Shown here piece after piece: positions 36,038 to 46,000 of a stretch of 64,000 nucleotides of DNA (its first letter is position 1; every line of letters starts with the position of its first letter). The notes beneath the pieces are model-generated. The model saw nothing but the letters and a program-made list of their open reading frames with translations, made no database searches and had not been told where the DNA came from. The stretch is taken from contig NZ_CAKMMP010000012.1 in the NCBI RefSeq assembly GCF_927798175.1, positions 27,446-91,445 on the forward strand, written 5' to 3'. This stretch comes from Paenibacillus sp. JJ-223 (GTDB lineage: Bacteria; Bacillota; Bacilli; Paenibacillales; Paenibacillaceae). The translations under genes and the position numbers were made by a program.

Positions 36038-37552
36038 TTAGAGTATGACGCCGTCCTTAAAGATGGCAATTTCGCGAAATCCATGCTGCTCGCTCAGCGT
36101 TTGCCTTCTGCCTGAGGCGATGTCGATCAGTTGGCTGAACAGCTGCACTTTTACGTCCTCCATCGTTCCTCCTTCCAGCAGTTGGCCTGCATTGAAGTCG
36201 ATCCAATGCTTTTTGCGGTTCGCCAGGTCGGACTGGGTCGCGATTTTGACGGTCGGCACCGGTCCTCCGAACGGCGTTCCGCGTCCTGTCGTAAACAGCA
36301 CGATATGGGCGCCGGCAGCGGATAATGCGGTAACCGACACCAGATCGTTTCCTGGAGCCTCCACGATGTTGAGGCCGGGGCGGGTCACACGTTTGCCGTA
36401 TCGCAGCACATCCACGACGGAGGAAAGTCCTCCCTTTTGGGTACAGCCGAGCGATTTCTCTTCAAGGGTCGTGATGCCTCCGGCTTTGTTTCCCGGTGAA
36501 GGATTTTCGTAAATGTTCTGGCCGTGATTGACGAAATACTGCTTGAAGCCGTTGACCAGGTCTACCAGATCATGAAAGACCCCTTCATTCGAAGCCCGGT
36601 TCATGAGGATCGTCTCGGCCCCGAACATTTCCGGCACCTCTGTCAAAATCGCGGTTCCGCCGGCAGCGACGAGCAGATCGGACACCGCCCCGACGAGCGG
36701 ATTCGCCGTAATGCCCGACAAGCCGTCAGATCCGCCGCATTTGAGCCCGATCTTGAGCTTGCTCAGCGGCAAGGGCTGACGCTTGGCCTGCTCGGCCATT
36801 TCAACCAGTTCCTCCATTAAACGCAAACCTTCATCCAGTTCGTCATCGGCTTCCTGCGCCTTCAGGAAACGAACCTTTTCCCGATATTCGGGGGCGATGC
36901 ATTCGCGAAATTCATCAACCTGGTTGTTCTCGCAGCCCAGCCCGATCACGAGCACGCCTCCTGCATTGGGATGCTCCACCAGGGAGGCGAGCAACTGCTG
37001 CGTGTATTTCAGGTCATCGCCCAGCTGCGAGCAGCCGAAAGGATGCGGAAAATGATAGACTCCGTCCACGCGGCTCCCGAACTGTGCCTGGCCCATGCGA
37101 GACAATGCTTCGCACACTTTATTGATGCAGCCCACCGTATTGATGATCCAAATTTCGTTCCGTATGCCCGCTTCCCCGTTGGGGCGCAAATATCCGTCAA
37201 AGGTAAGCAAGCGTTCGGGAGGCATTTCCAGTTGGGCAGCCTGTCCGGGCCGGTATTCGTATTCCAGCAAACCGTGCAGCCCTGTCTTCAGATTATGGGT
37301 ATGAATCCAGCTTCCCGGCTCGATGCGCTCTTTGGCTACCCCGATGGAAAAACCGTACTTGAATACGTCCTCCCCCGGAGAAATTTCGCGAACGGCAATT
37401 TTATGCCCCTTGGGCACCTCGTCAAGCAGTTCCAGCGAAACGCCTTCAGCGAGTTCAACCTTTTCTCCTTTGGCAAAATCGCGCAGCGCGATAATGACGT
37501 CATCCTGCGGCTGAATGGCAATCCATTCCTTGGTCGTGCTCGTCGTATTCAT
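36038..37552 (-). CDS. uxaA: UxaA, altronate dehydratase
   Basis: 504 residues, the full family length. It dehydrates D-altronate to 2-keto-3-deoxygluconate in galacturonate catabolism. The N-terminal SAF domain (about 1-95) precedes the large catalytic domain with HPFGCSQLGDDL, GLGCENNQ, GLKCGGSDGLSGITANP and the Cys-bearing ETILMNRA/KSLGCTQKGG segments that hold metal ligands. Its ATG overlaps the uxaB stop (ATGA), so the two are translationally coupled. Confidence 0.96.
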   Translation of the reverse strand: MNTTSTTKEWIAIQPQDDVIIALRDFAKGEKVELAEGVSLELLDEVPKGHKIAVREISPGEDVFKYGFSIGVAKERIEPGSWIHTHNLKTGLHGLLEYEYRPGQAAQLEMPPERLLTFDGYLRPNGEAGIRNEIWIINTVGCINKVCEALSRMGQAQFGSRVDGVYHFPHPFGCSQLGDDLKYTQQLLASLVEHPNAGGVLVIGLGCENNQVDEFRECIAPEYREKVRFLKAQEADDELDEGLRLMEELVEMAEQAKRQPLPLSKLKIGLKCGGSDGLSGITANPLVGAVSDLLVAAGGTAILTEVPEMFGAETILMNRASNEGVFHDLVDLVNGFKQYFVNHGQNIYENPSPGNKAGGITTLEEKSLGCTQKGGLSSVVDVLRYGKRVTRPGLNIVEAPGNDLVSVTALSAAGAHIVLFTTGRGTPFGGPVPTVKIATQSDLANRKKHWIDFNAGQLLEGGTMEDVKVQLFSQLIDIASGRRQTLSEQHGFREIAIFKDGVIL

Positions 37553-39069
37553 GCCTTAACCCCTTCCAACAGTAACATTTCTTCAACGATCGCCTCGCGC
37601 AAGCCATCGCGTTCATCCAAATTCTCGCCCCATAGTTCCGGGTCGGACAGGAGGGCTCCTACCCGCAAGTTCAACTGCTGCTTTCGATCACTCCCCAAAG
37701 CATCGTACCCTTCCCAATGTGACGCGAACGAGGCCAATGCACCTGGATCATCCCTCAATGCGACAGGTTCGCCGTTCAGACGCTGTCCTTGATATCCATC
37801 CGGTGTAGGCACCGCCCGATATAAAAGCAGCATCGCCGCAAACCCGCGGATCAACCGGGCGGGCCAGACTCCCTGATTCTTTTCGTAAGACAACAAGGTA
37901 GGCAAAACGCGCACCTTGAACTTGCCCACCATATTTAACGCAATATCCTGCAGTTTATGATGGATATATGGATTGAGAAACCGTTCGAACACCTCTTCGG
38001 CATATTCGTCCAGATTCTGCTCCGGCATGTTCAATGCCGGCACGATGTCCTGATGCACCGTTTCCTTGATCCACGGTCCGATCCGCGGGTCCTCCATCGC
38101 TTCCCTGACGTGCTCTACGCCATGCAGGATGCCAAGGGACGACATCAACGTGTGCGCACCGTTCAGAATGCGAACTTTGCGCAGCTGGAACGGTTTCAGA
38201 TCCTTGACCCAATGAACGTTCAGCCCCACCTGTTTTAATGGAAGCCGTTTGTCCAAGGCTTCTTCCCCTTGAATGGCCCATAAATGATACGGTTCGGCCG
38301 TGTTGATCAACTGATCCTCGTAACCCCAGCGATCCGTTAACAAGTCCGCCTCTTCCCTGGAGGGAGCCCCGGTCACGATCCGGTCCACAAGATTGTTCAA
38401 AAACCGGTTGCACTCCTTGACCCATGTACGGAAATCCTCGGAAAATCCGAAATCCTCGCTGTGCCGGAGCACGCAATCCCGCAGCACGTCCCCGTTGCCT
38501 TCGAGCAGTTCGCACGGCAGATGAAGCAGCCCCCGGGAAGGGTCGCCCGCGAATCGTTCATAGCGGCGATGGAGAAAGACCGTCAGTTTGCCCGGATAAG
38601 AAAGCACGGGTTCCCCGGGCGTGTACTCGGATGGCACGTATTTCAATCCCGATTCGGTTGTGTTCGAAATGACGAACTCCAGAGACGGCAGTTCCGCAAG
38701 CTCCAGAAACTCCTGCCATTCTTCATAAGGGTTCAGGCAGCGGGCAAAGATTGAAATCATCTCCGCGCGCTCCACGGGTTCGCCCTGGGATAACCCCCGT
38801 GTGATCATCGTGTACAACCCATCCTGTTCACGGATTTGCTCCAGCTTGGCTTTGCCGCCCGGACGCGGCTGGGTAACGACCACGCTTCCGTGGAATTTCC
38901 CCTGCCTTGCGCTCTCGTGCAGCATCCAATCCGCGAATCCGCGCAAAAAATTGCCCTCCCCGATTTGCAATACCTTAACGGGACGCTCCATCATTTCCTT
39001 ACACTTGCGTTGTCCATCATTGCCCAACAGATTCAGCTTCAGCTTGGGTCGTTTGGTGCTCGCCGACAT
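37549..39069 (-). CDS. uxaB: UxaB, tagaturonate reductase (altronate oxidoreductase)
   Basis: 506 residues from the ATG at 39067-39069, which has GAGGTGA six bases upstream. It reduces D-tagaturonate to D-altronate with NADH. The N-terminal Rossmann region (VLQIGEGNFLRGFADWML) and the mannitol-dehydrogenase C-terminal domain (RILNGAHTLMSSLGILHG, with the catalytic Lys/His neighbourhood) are clear. It is first in the uxaB-uxaA operon; the isomerase uxaC and the aldolase/kinase steps are not in the window. Regulatory sites (palindrome and cre) lie directly upstream. Confidence 0.95.
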   Translation of the reverse strand: MSASTKRPKLKLNLLGNDGQRKCKEMMERPVKVLQIGEGNFLRGFADWMLHESARQGKFHGSVVVTQPRPGGKAKLEQIREQDGLYTMITRGLSQGEPVERAEMISIFARCLNPYEEWQEFLELAELPSLEFVISNTTESGLKYVPSEYTPGEPVLSYPGKLTVFLHRRYERFAGDPSRGLLHLPCELLEGNGDVLRDCVLRHSEDFGFSEDFRTWVKECNRFLNNLVDRIVTGAPSREEADLLTDRWGYEDQLINTAEPYHLWAIQGEEALDKRLPLKQVGLNVHWVKDLKPFQLRKVRILNGAHTLMSSLGILHGVEHVREAMEDPRIGPWIKETVHQDIVPALNMPEQNLDEYAEEVFERFLNPYIHHKLQDIALNMVGKFKVRVLPTLLSYEKNQGVWPARLIRGFAAMLLLYRAVPTPDGYQGQRLNGEPVALRDDPGALASFASHWEGYDALGSDRKQQLNLRVGALLSDPELWGENLDERDGLREAIVEEMLLLEGVKA

Positions 39070-39096
39070 GAACACTCACCTCATTGATTAATGGTC

Positions 39097-39115
39097 TTAC
39101 AACAACGCGTTGTAA
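39097..39115. promoter_or_regulatory. Palindromic candidate operator for uxaB-uxaA
   Basis: ttacaacaacgcgttgtaa has 7-base inverted arms, and acaacgcgttgt (39102-39113) is a perfect palindrome with a central CG, as in LacI/GntR-family operators. It lies between the uxaB start and its -10-like box (39129-39134). Confidence 0.65.
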
Positions 39116-39124
39116 ACGCTTTAA
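39111..39124. promoter_or_regulatory. cre-like site upstream of uxaB
   Basis: tgtaaacgctttaa matches the CcpA consensus at 13 of 14 positions and overlaps the edge of the palindrome at 39097-39115, just downstream of the -10-like box. Confidence 0.6.
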
Positions 39125-39128
39125 ATTC

Positions 39129-39134
39129 ATTGTA
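39129..39134 (-). promoter_or_regulatory. -10-like box of uxaB
   Basis: On the minus strand TACAAT is preceded, after 16 bases, by TTTAAA. The -35 is poor, which suits a promoter that needs an activator such as the divergent AraC protein. Confidence 0.4.
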
Positions 39135-39248
39135 TCATCATTAAAAGGAATTTAAATTGCTTATATTGCGATAAATATACTCTTTCATGATCTATTGTGC
39201 GTTTCCGAATCCATTCATTTGCAACCAAGCAAGCAGAAAGGAGCTTTC

Positions 39249-40133
39249 ATGGAACGTTCGCCCGTTCGCACAACCATTCTCGCCGATTCAGGCATCCCTT
39301 TCCGTCTGGTCTATGCCGATACCAAGGCCCCTCAGAATGAATTGCCTGATCATTTGCATGATTGGCACGAGATGATCTACGTGTATAGAGGACAGGGGAG
39401 CATTTTCATCGATACCGGACTGGAGGACATGGAAGAGGGGGATCTGTTTATTATCCCGGGCAGCACCGTGCACCGGGCGCTGCCGGATGAACGCAACCCG
39501 GTTACGTCATCCGCGCTCTTCTTCAGTCCGGGATTGTTGGCGTCGGCAGCGGGAGGCAGCGCGACTGCCTTGTTATCCGTGTTCGAGCATTGCCGGAGAA
39601 CCAGAATCTACAAGCGCCATCTGGCCCTGCACGAACGAACCAAAGTAATCGCACTCATCGACGCCATCCGGGACGAATTCAGGTTGAACCATTCCCTGAG
39701 CGCGCATGCCGCCCTGCTCCAGCTTCAGCTGCTGCTGATCCATTTGGAACGCCTGCAGCCGTCGGACGCTTCGCCTCCCGTCCGGTCCATTTCAGGACCG
39801 GGATGGCTGTCCGGCATTCTGGAAAATATCGACGACAAGCTGCGAAAAGGGATGTCCCTGCATGAACTGGCTAAGCGAGCTGCCGTTTCCCCCGCCCACT
39901 TCAGCCGTGCCTTCAAGAAACATACGGGCATGACGCTGACGGATTATGCGCTGGCCCGGAAGGTAATCATGGCCAAAGAATGCCTGCTGCAAACGGACGA
40001 CACGATGGCGGCCATTGCCGAAGCCTGCGGCTTCGAGAGCTTGCCCCATTTTTATCGCCAATTCAAAAAAATGACCGGCTCCACGCCTGCGGCTTATCGC
40101 AAAATGGCGAGAGCGCGACCAACTCTTCCATAA
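39249..40133 (+). CDS. AraC-family regulator with cupin sensor, divergent from uxaBA
   Basis: 294 residues from the ATG at 39249 (AAAGGAG five bases upstream). The N-terminal cupin carries DHLHDWHEMIYVYRGQGS and GDLFIIPGSTVHRALP; the C-terminal double HTH is SLHELAKRAAVSPAHFSRAF and AAIAEACGFESLPHFYRQFKK. It is divergent from uxaB with a 179-base shared region, so control of hexuronate use is likely, although another sugar-acid signal is possible. Confidence 0.9.
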   Translation: MERSPVRTTILADSGIPFRLVYADTKAPQNELPDHLHDWHEMIYVYRGQGSIFIDTGLEDMEEGDLFIIPGSTVHRALPDERNPVTSSALFFSPGLLASAAGGSATALLSVFEHCRRTRIYKRHLALHERTKVIALIDAIRDEFRLNHSLSAHAALLQLQLLLIHLERLQPSDASPPVRSISGPGWLSGILENIDDKLRKGMSLHELAKRAAVSPAHFSRAFKKHTGMTLTDYALARKVIMAKECLLQTDDTMAAIAEACGFESLPHFYRQFKKMTGSTPAAYRKMARARPTLP

Positions 40134-40212
40134 TCCTCCTGATATGTGATAAAATATAGGTCTGCATTGCCCGTGGCAATACTTATTTCATCATAATGGA
40201 GTTGACCCGAAC

Positions 40213-40890
40213 GTGTTGACCAAGTTTCTCATCTTTGGCTTGCTGTGGCAGATTGTTGGCAATCCGCTCGTAGCCGTCCTTATTTTGCTGGTCATCCTGT
40301 ATGTGGCTGATCGACGTTACGTCGGGTTGTTTCCCAACTTCCTGAAGCCGCTTGGGCGCATGCGCAGCATCTCCAGGCTCAGGCAGCAAATCGCCCTGAA
40401 TCCCAACGAGGTATCCGCCAAACTTGACCTGGCCCGTTTGCTGAACGAGCGAAAAAAATACAGTGAAGCCTACGCGTTGCTGTTGGAGCTTGAGCGGCCT
40501 TATGAGCTATCCGCCGAGTATTGGGAAGAGCTTGGCACATCCGAGCTGCATCTTGGCAAAGTGCAGGAGGGAGAGCGCCATATCCTGCATGCGCTGGAGC
40601 TTAATCCGCGAGTGAAATACGGCCGACCTTTGCTTAAGCTTGCCAATGTTTTCAAGGACATCGACCAAGACAAAGCGCTGGACTATGTAAACCGTTTCCA
40701 GAATGTGCATTCATCCTCAAGCGAAGCATATTACCTGCTCGGTTCGGTATATCGCTCGCTCGGCCGCACGGCTGAAGCCAAACAGGCTTACGAGCAGTCG
40801 CTGAACGTGTATCGTTCCCTGCCCAAATACAAGAAACGCCAGGAACGCGGCTGGGCGGTTCGCAGTTGGTTCCGCAAAAACGGATCGTAA
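40213..40890 (+). CDS. Tetratricopeptide-repeat protein with N-terminal membrane anchor
   Basis: 225 residues. An N-terminal hydrophobic stretch (FLIFGLLWQIVGNPLVAVLI, running on to residue 35) is followed by at least three TPR-like units (ALNPNEVSAKLDLARLLNERKKYSEAYALL in parts; EYWEELGTSELHLGKVQEGERHILHALELN; AYYLLGSVYRSLGRTAEAKQAYEQSL). The likely role is protein-protein interaction at the membrane. The start is GTG 40213, 11 bases after GGAG; TTG 40216 is an alternative. Partner unknown. Confidence 0.8.
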   Translation: MLTKFLIFGLLWQIVGNPLVAVLILLVILYVADRRYVGLFPNFLKPLGRMRSISRLRQQIALNPNEVSAKLDLARLLNERKKYSEAYALLLELERPYELSAEYWEELGTSELHLGKVQEGERHILHALELNPRVKYGRPLLKLANVFKDIDQDKALDYVNRFQNVHSSSSEAYYLLGSVYRSLGRTAEAKQAYEQSLNVYRSLPKYKKRQERGWAVRSWFRKNGS

Positions 40891-40929
40891 TGTTAGCCTG
40901 CGTTGGCCTGGCATCATTCCGAAATAATC

Positions 40930-40975
40930 AAAGGAGTGCCGAGCTCACCATCTGGCTGAATTCGGCACTCCTTTT
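40930..40975. terminator. Bidirectional terminator between the TPR and phosphotransferase genes
   Basis: aaaggagtgccga (40930-40942) pairs with ttcggcactcctttt (40961-40975); A- and T-runs flank both sides, and the two genes converge here. Confidence 0.92.
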
Positions 40976-40979
40976 CATT

Positions 40980-42032
40980 TCAGGACAGCAACGTCCGCAG
41001 ACGCGCTTCATTGTTCTTCATCCAGTCCATGCGTTCCCTCAGCTTTCGAATCTGAACGGCCGCTACCTCTGGCGGATCCGTCTCCTCGAACATCCGGCTG
41101 ATAAAATGCATGACCACGTCCAGGCTTCGCAGCAGCACAAGCTGAGGAAGAGCCGCCAGTTCCGCGGGCTCCAGGACGGCATGTGCACGAAATCCACGGA
41201 TCAGGCTCTCCAGTGCTCTCCATAACCAAACCTCGCCGCGATCTATGGTAAGCAAATCCGACAGCGGAACGGCCAGCTCCATGACGCGCAAGTCCCACGT
41301 TGCGAATTCAAAATCCAACACGGCGCACACGCGCCCCTCTTCATCTGCGAGCACATTGGACGCATTCACATCCCCATGCACCAGTTGATGCGGTAAATGC
41401 TCCATGCCTGCCAACGCGTCAAAAAGCGCAGGCAGCGTATGCGCCAGCTCGTTCATATCGTTCCGTACGGCGTGCAGCTGGACCGGCGGGGAAATGCACA
41501 TCCGCAGCAGCTTGTCTGGCGTACAGAGCGGATAAGCGTCTTGAATTTGATAATACGGCGGATAAACCGGATCAAGCGACACCTTCAAGCCCGCTAATGC
41601 CTGCGACAGCTTTCCTGCAGCCATCCCCAATTCGCGGAGCTGCTCCGGGTCGCCCCAGACCGGGTTGCGGCCTTCAAGATAACGAAACAAGGCGACGACT
41701 TTCTTCTGCCCGGTGGCTTCGTTAACGAGGGTATAAAAGGTTTGCCCGTTCCCCGGCGCCTTCACAGGCGAAGGCAGGCGAAGCGAAAAACCGGAACGGG
41801 CCAACGCATCTAGGATTTCATGCTCAAAAGCAATTTTGGCGACGTCGTTATGGGTTTCGTACTGCCGCAACACAAAGCGTTTACCGTCAATCCGCAGCAA
41901 ATACGTCGAGTTGTTCATGCCTCCGCTTCCCCGAATCGCCTCCCACTCGGAGTCGGGAGCGTATACCGACAGCACTTGCCGTACGCGTTGGTATTCCAAA
42001 TCCTTCTCGGATCGCAAATGAATGTGCTGCAT
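40980..42032 (-). CDS. APH-family phosphotransferase (small-molecule kinase)
   Basis: 350 residues with the protein-kinase-like aminoglycoside-phosphotransferase fold. The N-terminal Gly-rich loop is GSGGMNNSTYLL, the ATP-binding Lys/Arg region is KRFVLRQY, the catalytic loop is HGDVNASNVL with Asp221, and the metal-binding motif is DFE (240-242). Substrates in this family range from homoserine, choline and thiamine to spore-coat proteins (CotS) and antibiotics, and the sequence does not settle which. The ATG has AAAGGAG ten bases upstream. It is monocistronic with a shared terminator. Confidence 0.85.
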   Translation of the reverse strand: MQHIHLRSEKDLEYQRVRQVLSVYAPDSEWEAIRGSGGMNNSTYLLRIDGKRFVLRQYETHNDVAKIAFEHEILDALARSGFSLRLPSPVKAPGNGQTFYTLVNEATGQKKVVALFRYLEGRNPVWGDPEQLRELGMAAGKLSQALAGLKVSLDPVYPPYYQIQDAYPLCTPDKLLRMCISPPVQLHAVRNDMNELAHTLPALFDALAGMEHLPHQLVHGDVNASNVLADEEGRVCAVLDFEFATWDLRVMELAVPLSDLLTIDRGEVWLWRALESLIRGFRAHAVLEPAELAALPQLVLLRSLDVVMHFISRMFEETDPPEVAAVQIRKLRERMDWMKNNEARLRTLLS

Positions 42033-42199
42033 TAAATCGATCTCCTTTATTGATGTATCTTCTGCTGCATTAGCCTGGATGTCTTTACGAATGATTCATA
42101 GATTCGAAACGCGTTCGCTATTCGTTTATCTTAACGGAAGCGTATCCAGCGGTCCAGTCCGCTCCTCCTATTCAGCATTTCGCGCTCCGTTCATCGCTT

Positions 42200-42826
42200 T
42201 CAGGCAAAAGGTCTGTATCCCATTCGGCCCAGTTGGTCGGCGATCACACGGTACCCTCTCGAATTGGGATGCATCCTGTCCCAAAATAACAGGTCGCGCT
42301 CACGCCCTTCGAATTGGTCGTACACCTGCGCACAGCCGTAATACCCCGAGCCGGCGCCATTCAGGAAAGAATTGTACTGCTTGACCCAATAAGCAGCCTC
42401 CGCCGAACGTGGATACGGATTATACAATCCGACCGTTCGTATCATATATCTATGGCCTCGTTTCAGTTGGCGAATATGCTTCATGATCTGGGTGACATTG
42501 TTTCGCGTTTCCCCAAGCACTTGCGTCATACGCTCGGCTCCGGGCATTCCTCCGCTCGCTTTGAACGTGCGAATCAAGTCGTTCCCCCCGATGGTCATGG
42601 TGATGACGTCCGCCTCTCGCACGGCTTGCCTTACCCTTGCATAGTTGGATACCATATGCAGCAATTCTTCGGAAGTCAAGCCGTTTACCCCCATATTGTC
42701 AACCGAAACAAAGGTGCGCACGTTCATTTCGATCATTCGCCGATACAGTAGAACAAAGCCGGTACCCAGCAGCGCTCCCGTTCCTACCGTAAGCGAGTCC
42801 CCAATAGCTGCATATCGATAAACCAT
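42200..42826 (-). CDS. SGNH lipase, LipC-like spore germination lipase
   Basis: 208 residues. Catalytic Ser11 is in YAAIGDSLTVGTGA; GVNGLTSEELL, IGGNDLIRT and the C-terminal DRMHPNSRGY complete the SGNH blocks. Length and sequence resemble Bacillus LipC (YcsK, 213 residues), a spore-coat phospholipase needed for L-alanine germination. The ATG follows GGGGG by seven bases. No signal peptide, as expected for a coat-deposited protein. Confidence 0.85.
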   Translation of the reverse strand: MVYRYAAIGDSLTVGTGALLGTGFVLLYRRMIEMNVRTFVSVDNMGVNGLTSEELLHMVSNYARVRQAVREADVITMTIGGNDLIRTFKASGGMPGAERMTQVLGETRNNVTQIMKHIRQLKRGHRYMIRTVGLYNPYPRSAEAAYWVKQYNSFLNGAGSGYYGCAQVYDQFEGRERDLLFWDRMHPNSRGYRVIADQLGRMGYRPFA

Positions 42827-43066
42827 CGCTGTAGCCCCCTTCCGCCCATCTCTGACTGATTATGTTCCATGATATGTACAATGGGAAATCAAAGCGCGGG
42901 ACGTTGTCCCTAGGCAGCCACCTTAATTTTGCAGGTGATGTCACATGCCATGCAACGGGCACCATAGTCCGGGAACTCACGAAAAACGAGACAAAACCCT
43001 GTCGGCAAGCCGACAGGGCCTCATAAAAGCGATTGGATGGTTACAAGTCCTTATTGGTGCAGCATG
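42827..43066. other. Gap between the LipC-like gene and the MMPL exporter
   Basis: 240 bases with the exporter's terminator (42992-43019) and the promoter region of the LipC-like gene. No gene or further motif seen. Confidence 0.5.
42992..43019 (-). terminator. Terminator of the MarR-MMPL operon
   Basis: ccctgtcggc and gccgacaggg form a perfect 10-bp stem with a tight loop; on the minus strand TTTTG follows. Confidence 0.85.
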
Positions 43067-46000
43067 CTACATGCCAATCGAGCGATCGGAAGAAGCAGCG
43101 TCCTGCTGTTCTTTGCTCGGGAATGGCCACCAGTTGGCGCGCCCGAACATCTTCACCATCACAGGCACGAACAATGGCAAGAACAACAAGGAATACAGAA
43201 TCAATCCGCTGAGCACGACCGTGGCAATCTGCATCATGGACAGAACGCCAGACGGGTACATTGCAGCAAACGTCCCGCTCAAGATCACGGCAGCGGACAG
43301 AATGACCGTGCCCATGTTTTTCATTGCGTAAAGCATCGCTTCTTGTACTCGCATACCTTTGTTTTCATTGAAACGGTCCATCAGGAAGATGCTGTAATCG
43401 ACGCCCAAAGCGATCAGCATGACGAATCCAAAGAACGGCGTTACCCAGCTGATTCCCGAAAACCCGAGCATGTTGACGAAAATGACTTCCGTGATAGCCA
43501 TGGAAGAGAAATAGGCCAGCAGCAAAGAGAGAATCAGGTAGATCGGCATGATGACCGAGCGTAACAGAATGATCAAAATGATCAGCGTGCCTGCCAGCAT
43601 CAACATGACGGTACGCGTGTAGTCATTGTTGGAAATCTCCTGCAAATCCGCGAATGTGCTGGTTACTCCGCCAATGGCTATATCGGCTTTTTCGAGCGCG
43701 CTTCCCTGAACGGCGCGCTGCACGGCAGCCTCGATATCGGGTACGCGATCAATAGCCTCGGTCCCATACGGATTTTCGGCAAAAATGACATCAATGGTCA
43801 TCGTTTTGCGATCTTTGGACAGATACGTATCGAATACCTGTTCAAAATCTTTGCTGTTCAGAGCTTCCTCAGGGACATGCCATCCGGCCAAATCGGAATC
43901 CGGAGACTGCTGAAGCTGGGTCAGATAGTCTTGGGCGGATTCAAGTCCGCCGGACACTTGGCTGATCCCGTCCACGCTCTGGTTCAAACCGTCGGTCAAT
44001 TGAGTCAACTGCCCACTCAGATCGGTGAAGCCTTGTTTTATTTTTTCCTGGCCTCCCTGAAGCTGGCCAAGTCCGTCCTGAATGGAAGGAATTTCGCGAA
44101 TCACTTGCCCTTGGCCATCAGCCGCCTGCTTCAAGCCTGTTTCAAGCTGGCCGATGCCTGCGACGATTTGGTCCAAACCGTCCGCGAGAGCTTTCTGGCC
44201 TGCAGTCGCGGAAGCGAAACCTTCGTTGGCCTGGCTGATTCCTGCAGCCGCTTCGCCCAAGCTGGATTGGATTTGTCCCAGTCCTTGCGACAGCTGCGCT
44301 GTTCCCGTGCCGGTTTCCCCGATCGTTCCCTTGATGCGCTGATAATCCGCATCCTGCGCCAATTCCGGATAACGCGCCTCAAGCGCCGTAAAGGATTCGC
44401 TCAAGCTTGTAAGGGCCGCAGACACTCCGGCGAGCTGCTTTTGCAAGCTGCCAACCCCGTCTCCGATCGCCGCAACACCTTTGCCTGCCTGGCGATAGGC
44501 CTGAAGAAGCTGATTGCTGGCTTTCGCTAGTTGGTCGGCGCTCGTTTTGGCCTGTTGAAGCCCGGCCTTCAGCTCGCCTGCGCCGGAAGAGCCATCACGG
44601 ATGCCTTTTTCGATTCGTGCAAGCCCATCGGACAGCTGAGTGATCCCGGATTGCAGCTGTGCCGTTCCTTTGGTCAGCTCCCCTGCTCCATCCGCAGCTT
44701 CTTTGAGCTGTGGTTGGTTTTTGCTCAACTGGGTGCTGGCCTCGCTCAGACCGTCGCGAATTTTATCCAGACCCGTTTTACCTTCGCCCAAACCATCAGA
44801 CAGCGTTCCGACTTGCTGGGTCACTTCAAAATCCTTAATCTCGTCGCCGGTGGGCCGGGTCATGCTCCGAACACCGGATACGCCAGCCACCTTCTCCACT
44901 TCGCGGCTGATTTTTTCGGCGATCGCCATCGTTTTTGCGTTATCCATCGGTTCGTCATTTTGAATGACGATTTGCCCCGGCAATGATTCACCTGGACCGA
45001 AACTGTCCGAAATGATGTTAAACGCTTTGACGGAGTCGTATTTGTCGCCGATCTCATCCAGACTGTTAAACGACAGCTTGCCGTCATACGTGGAAAGAAG
45101 CGGCACACAAATGGCAGCGATAATCAGCAGCGCCGCCCATGGGCGTTTGAGAGAGAAGCGGCCGGCAGCACCGTAAATGCGGCTCTCTGCATGCTCCAGC
45201 GAACCCTTCGAAGGCCAAAACAGTTTTTTGCCCAATACCGCCATAAAGAAAGGCACGATCGTGACGAGCGCAACCATCATAACGGCAATGCCGACGGCAA
45301 CCGCAACGGCGGACCGGTACAACATAAACTGCGCAAAACCGATCGCTATGAAACCGACGAGTACCGCGAGTGCGGAGAAAAACACCGTTTTTCCGGCGGT
45401 GCGGTAGGTCGCAATGATCGCTTCCCACGTGTTTTCATGATGGGCCAGTTCTTCTTTAAAACGGCTGATCAGCAGGATGCAATAATCCGTTCCGATCCCG
45501 AACATGACCGCAACCATGAAAATTTGCGTAAACGTCGATATCGGGAAGTCGACCCCATCGACCAGAAAGGCTACGATCTGCTGTGCCACCAGGTAACTGA
45601 TGCCCACCGTAAGCAATGGAACGAATGGGGCTACGAACGAACGGAAGACAAGGAACAAAATGATCAAAATAAAGGCGACCGTGATGTATTCCGACTTTTT
45701 GAGCCCCTCCTGGGAGCTCTCGATCGTATCTTCATCGATCAGTCCTTTGCCCGTAATGTAATGCTCGACGGAAACGGATTGGAGCGCCCCGTTCAGGTCG
45801 GATCTCATCTCTTTGACGGTACGTTTGCCCTGATCCACGGAAAGGGACGTCAGGATCGTCTTCCCGTCGGCCGAAATCATTTTCTCGGCGAGCTCGGGCT
45901 GGGAAAACGGATCGAGTATGGACAAGATACCCAGCTTATCCTTGTTGGATTCCAACTGTTTGATCGCATTTTCTGCTTCTTGCTTTCCTGCGGTGCCCAG

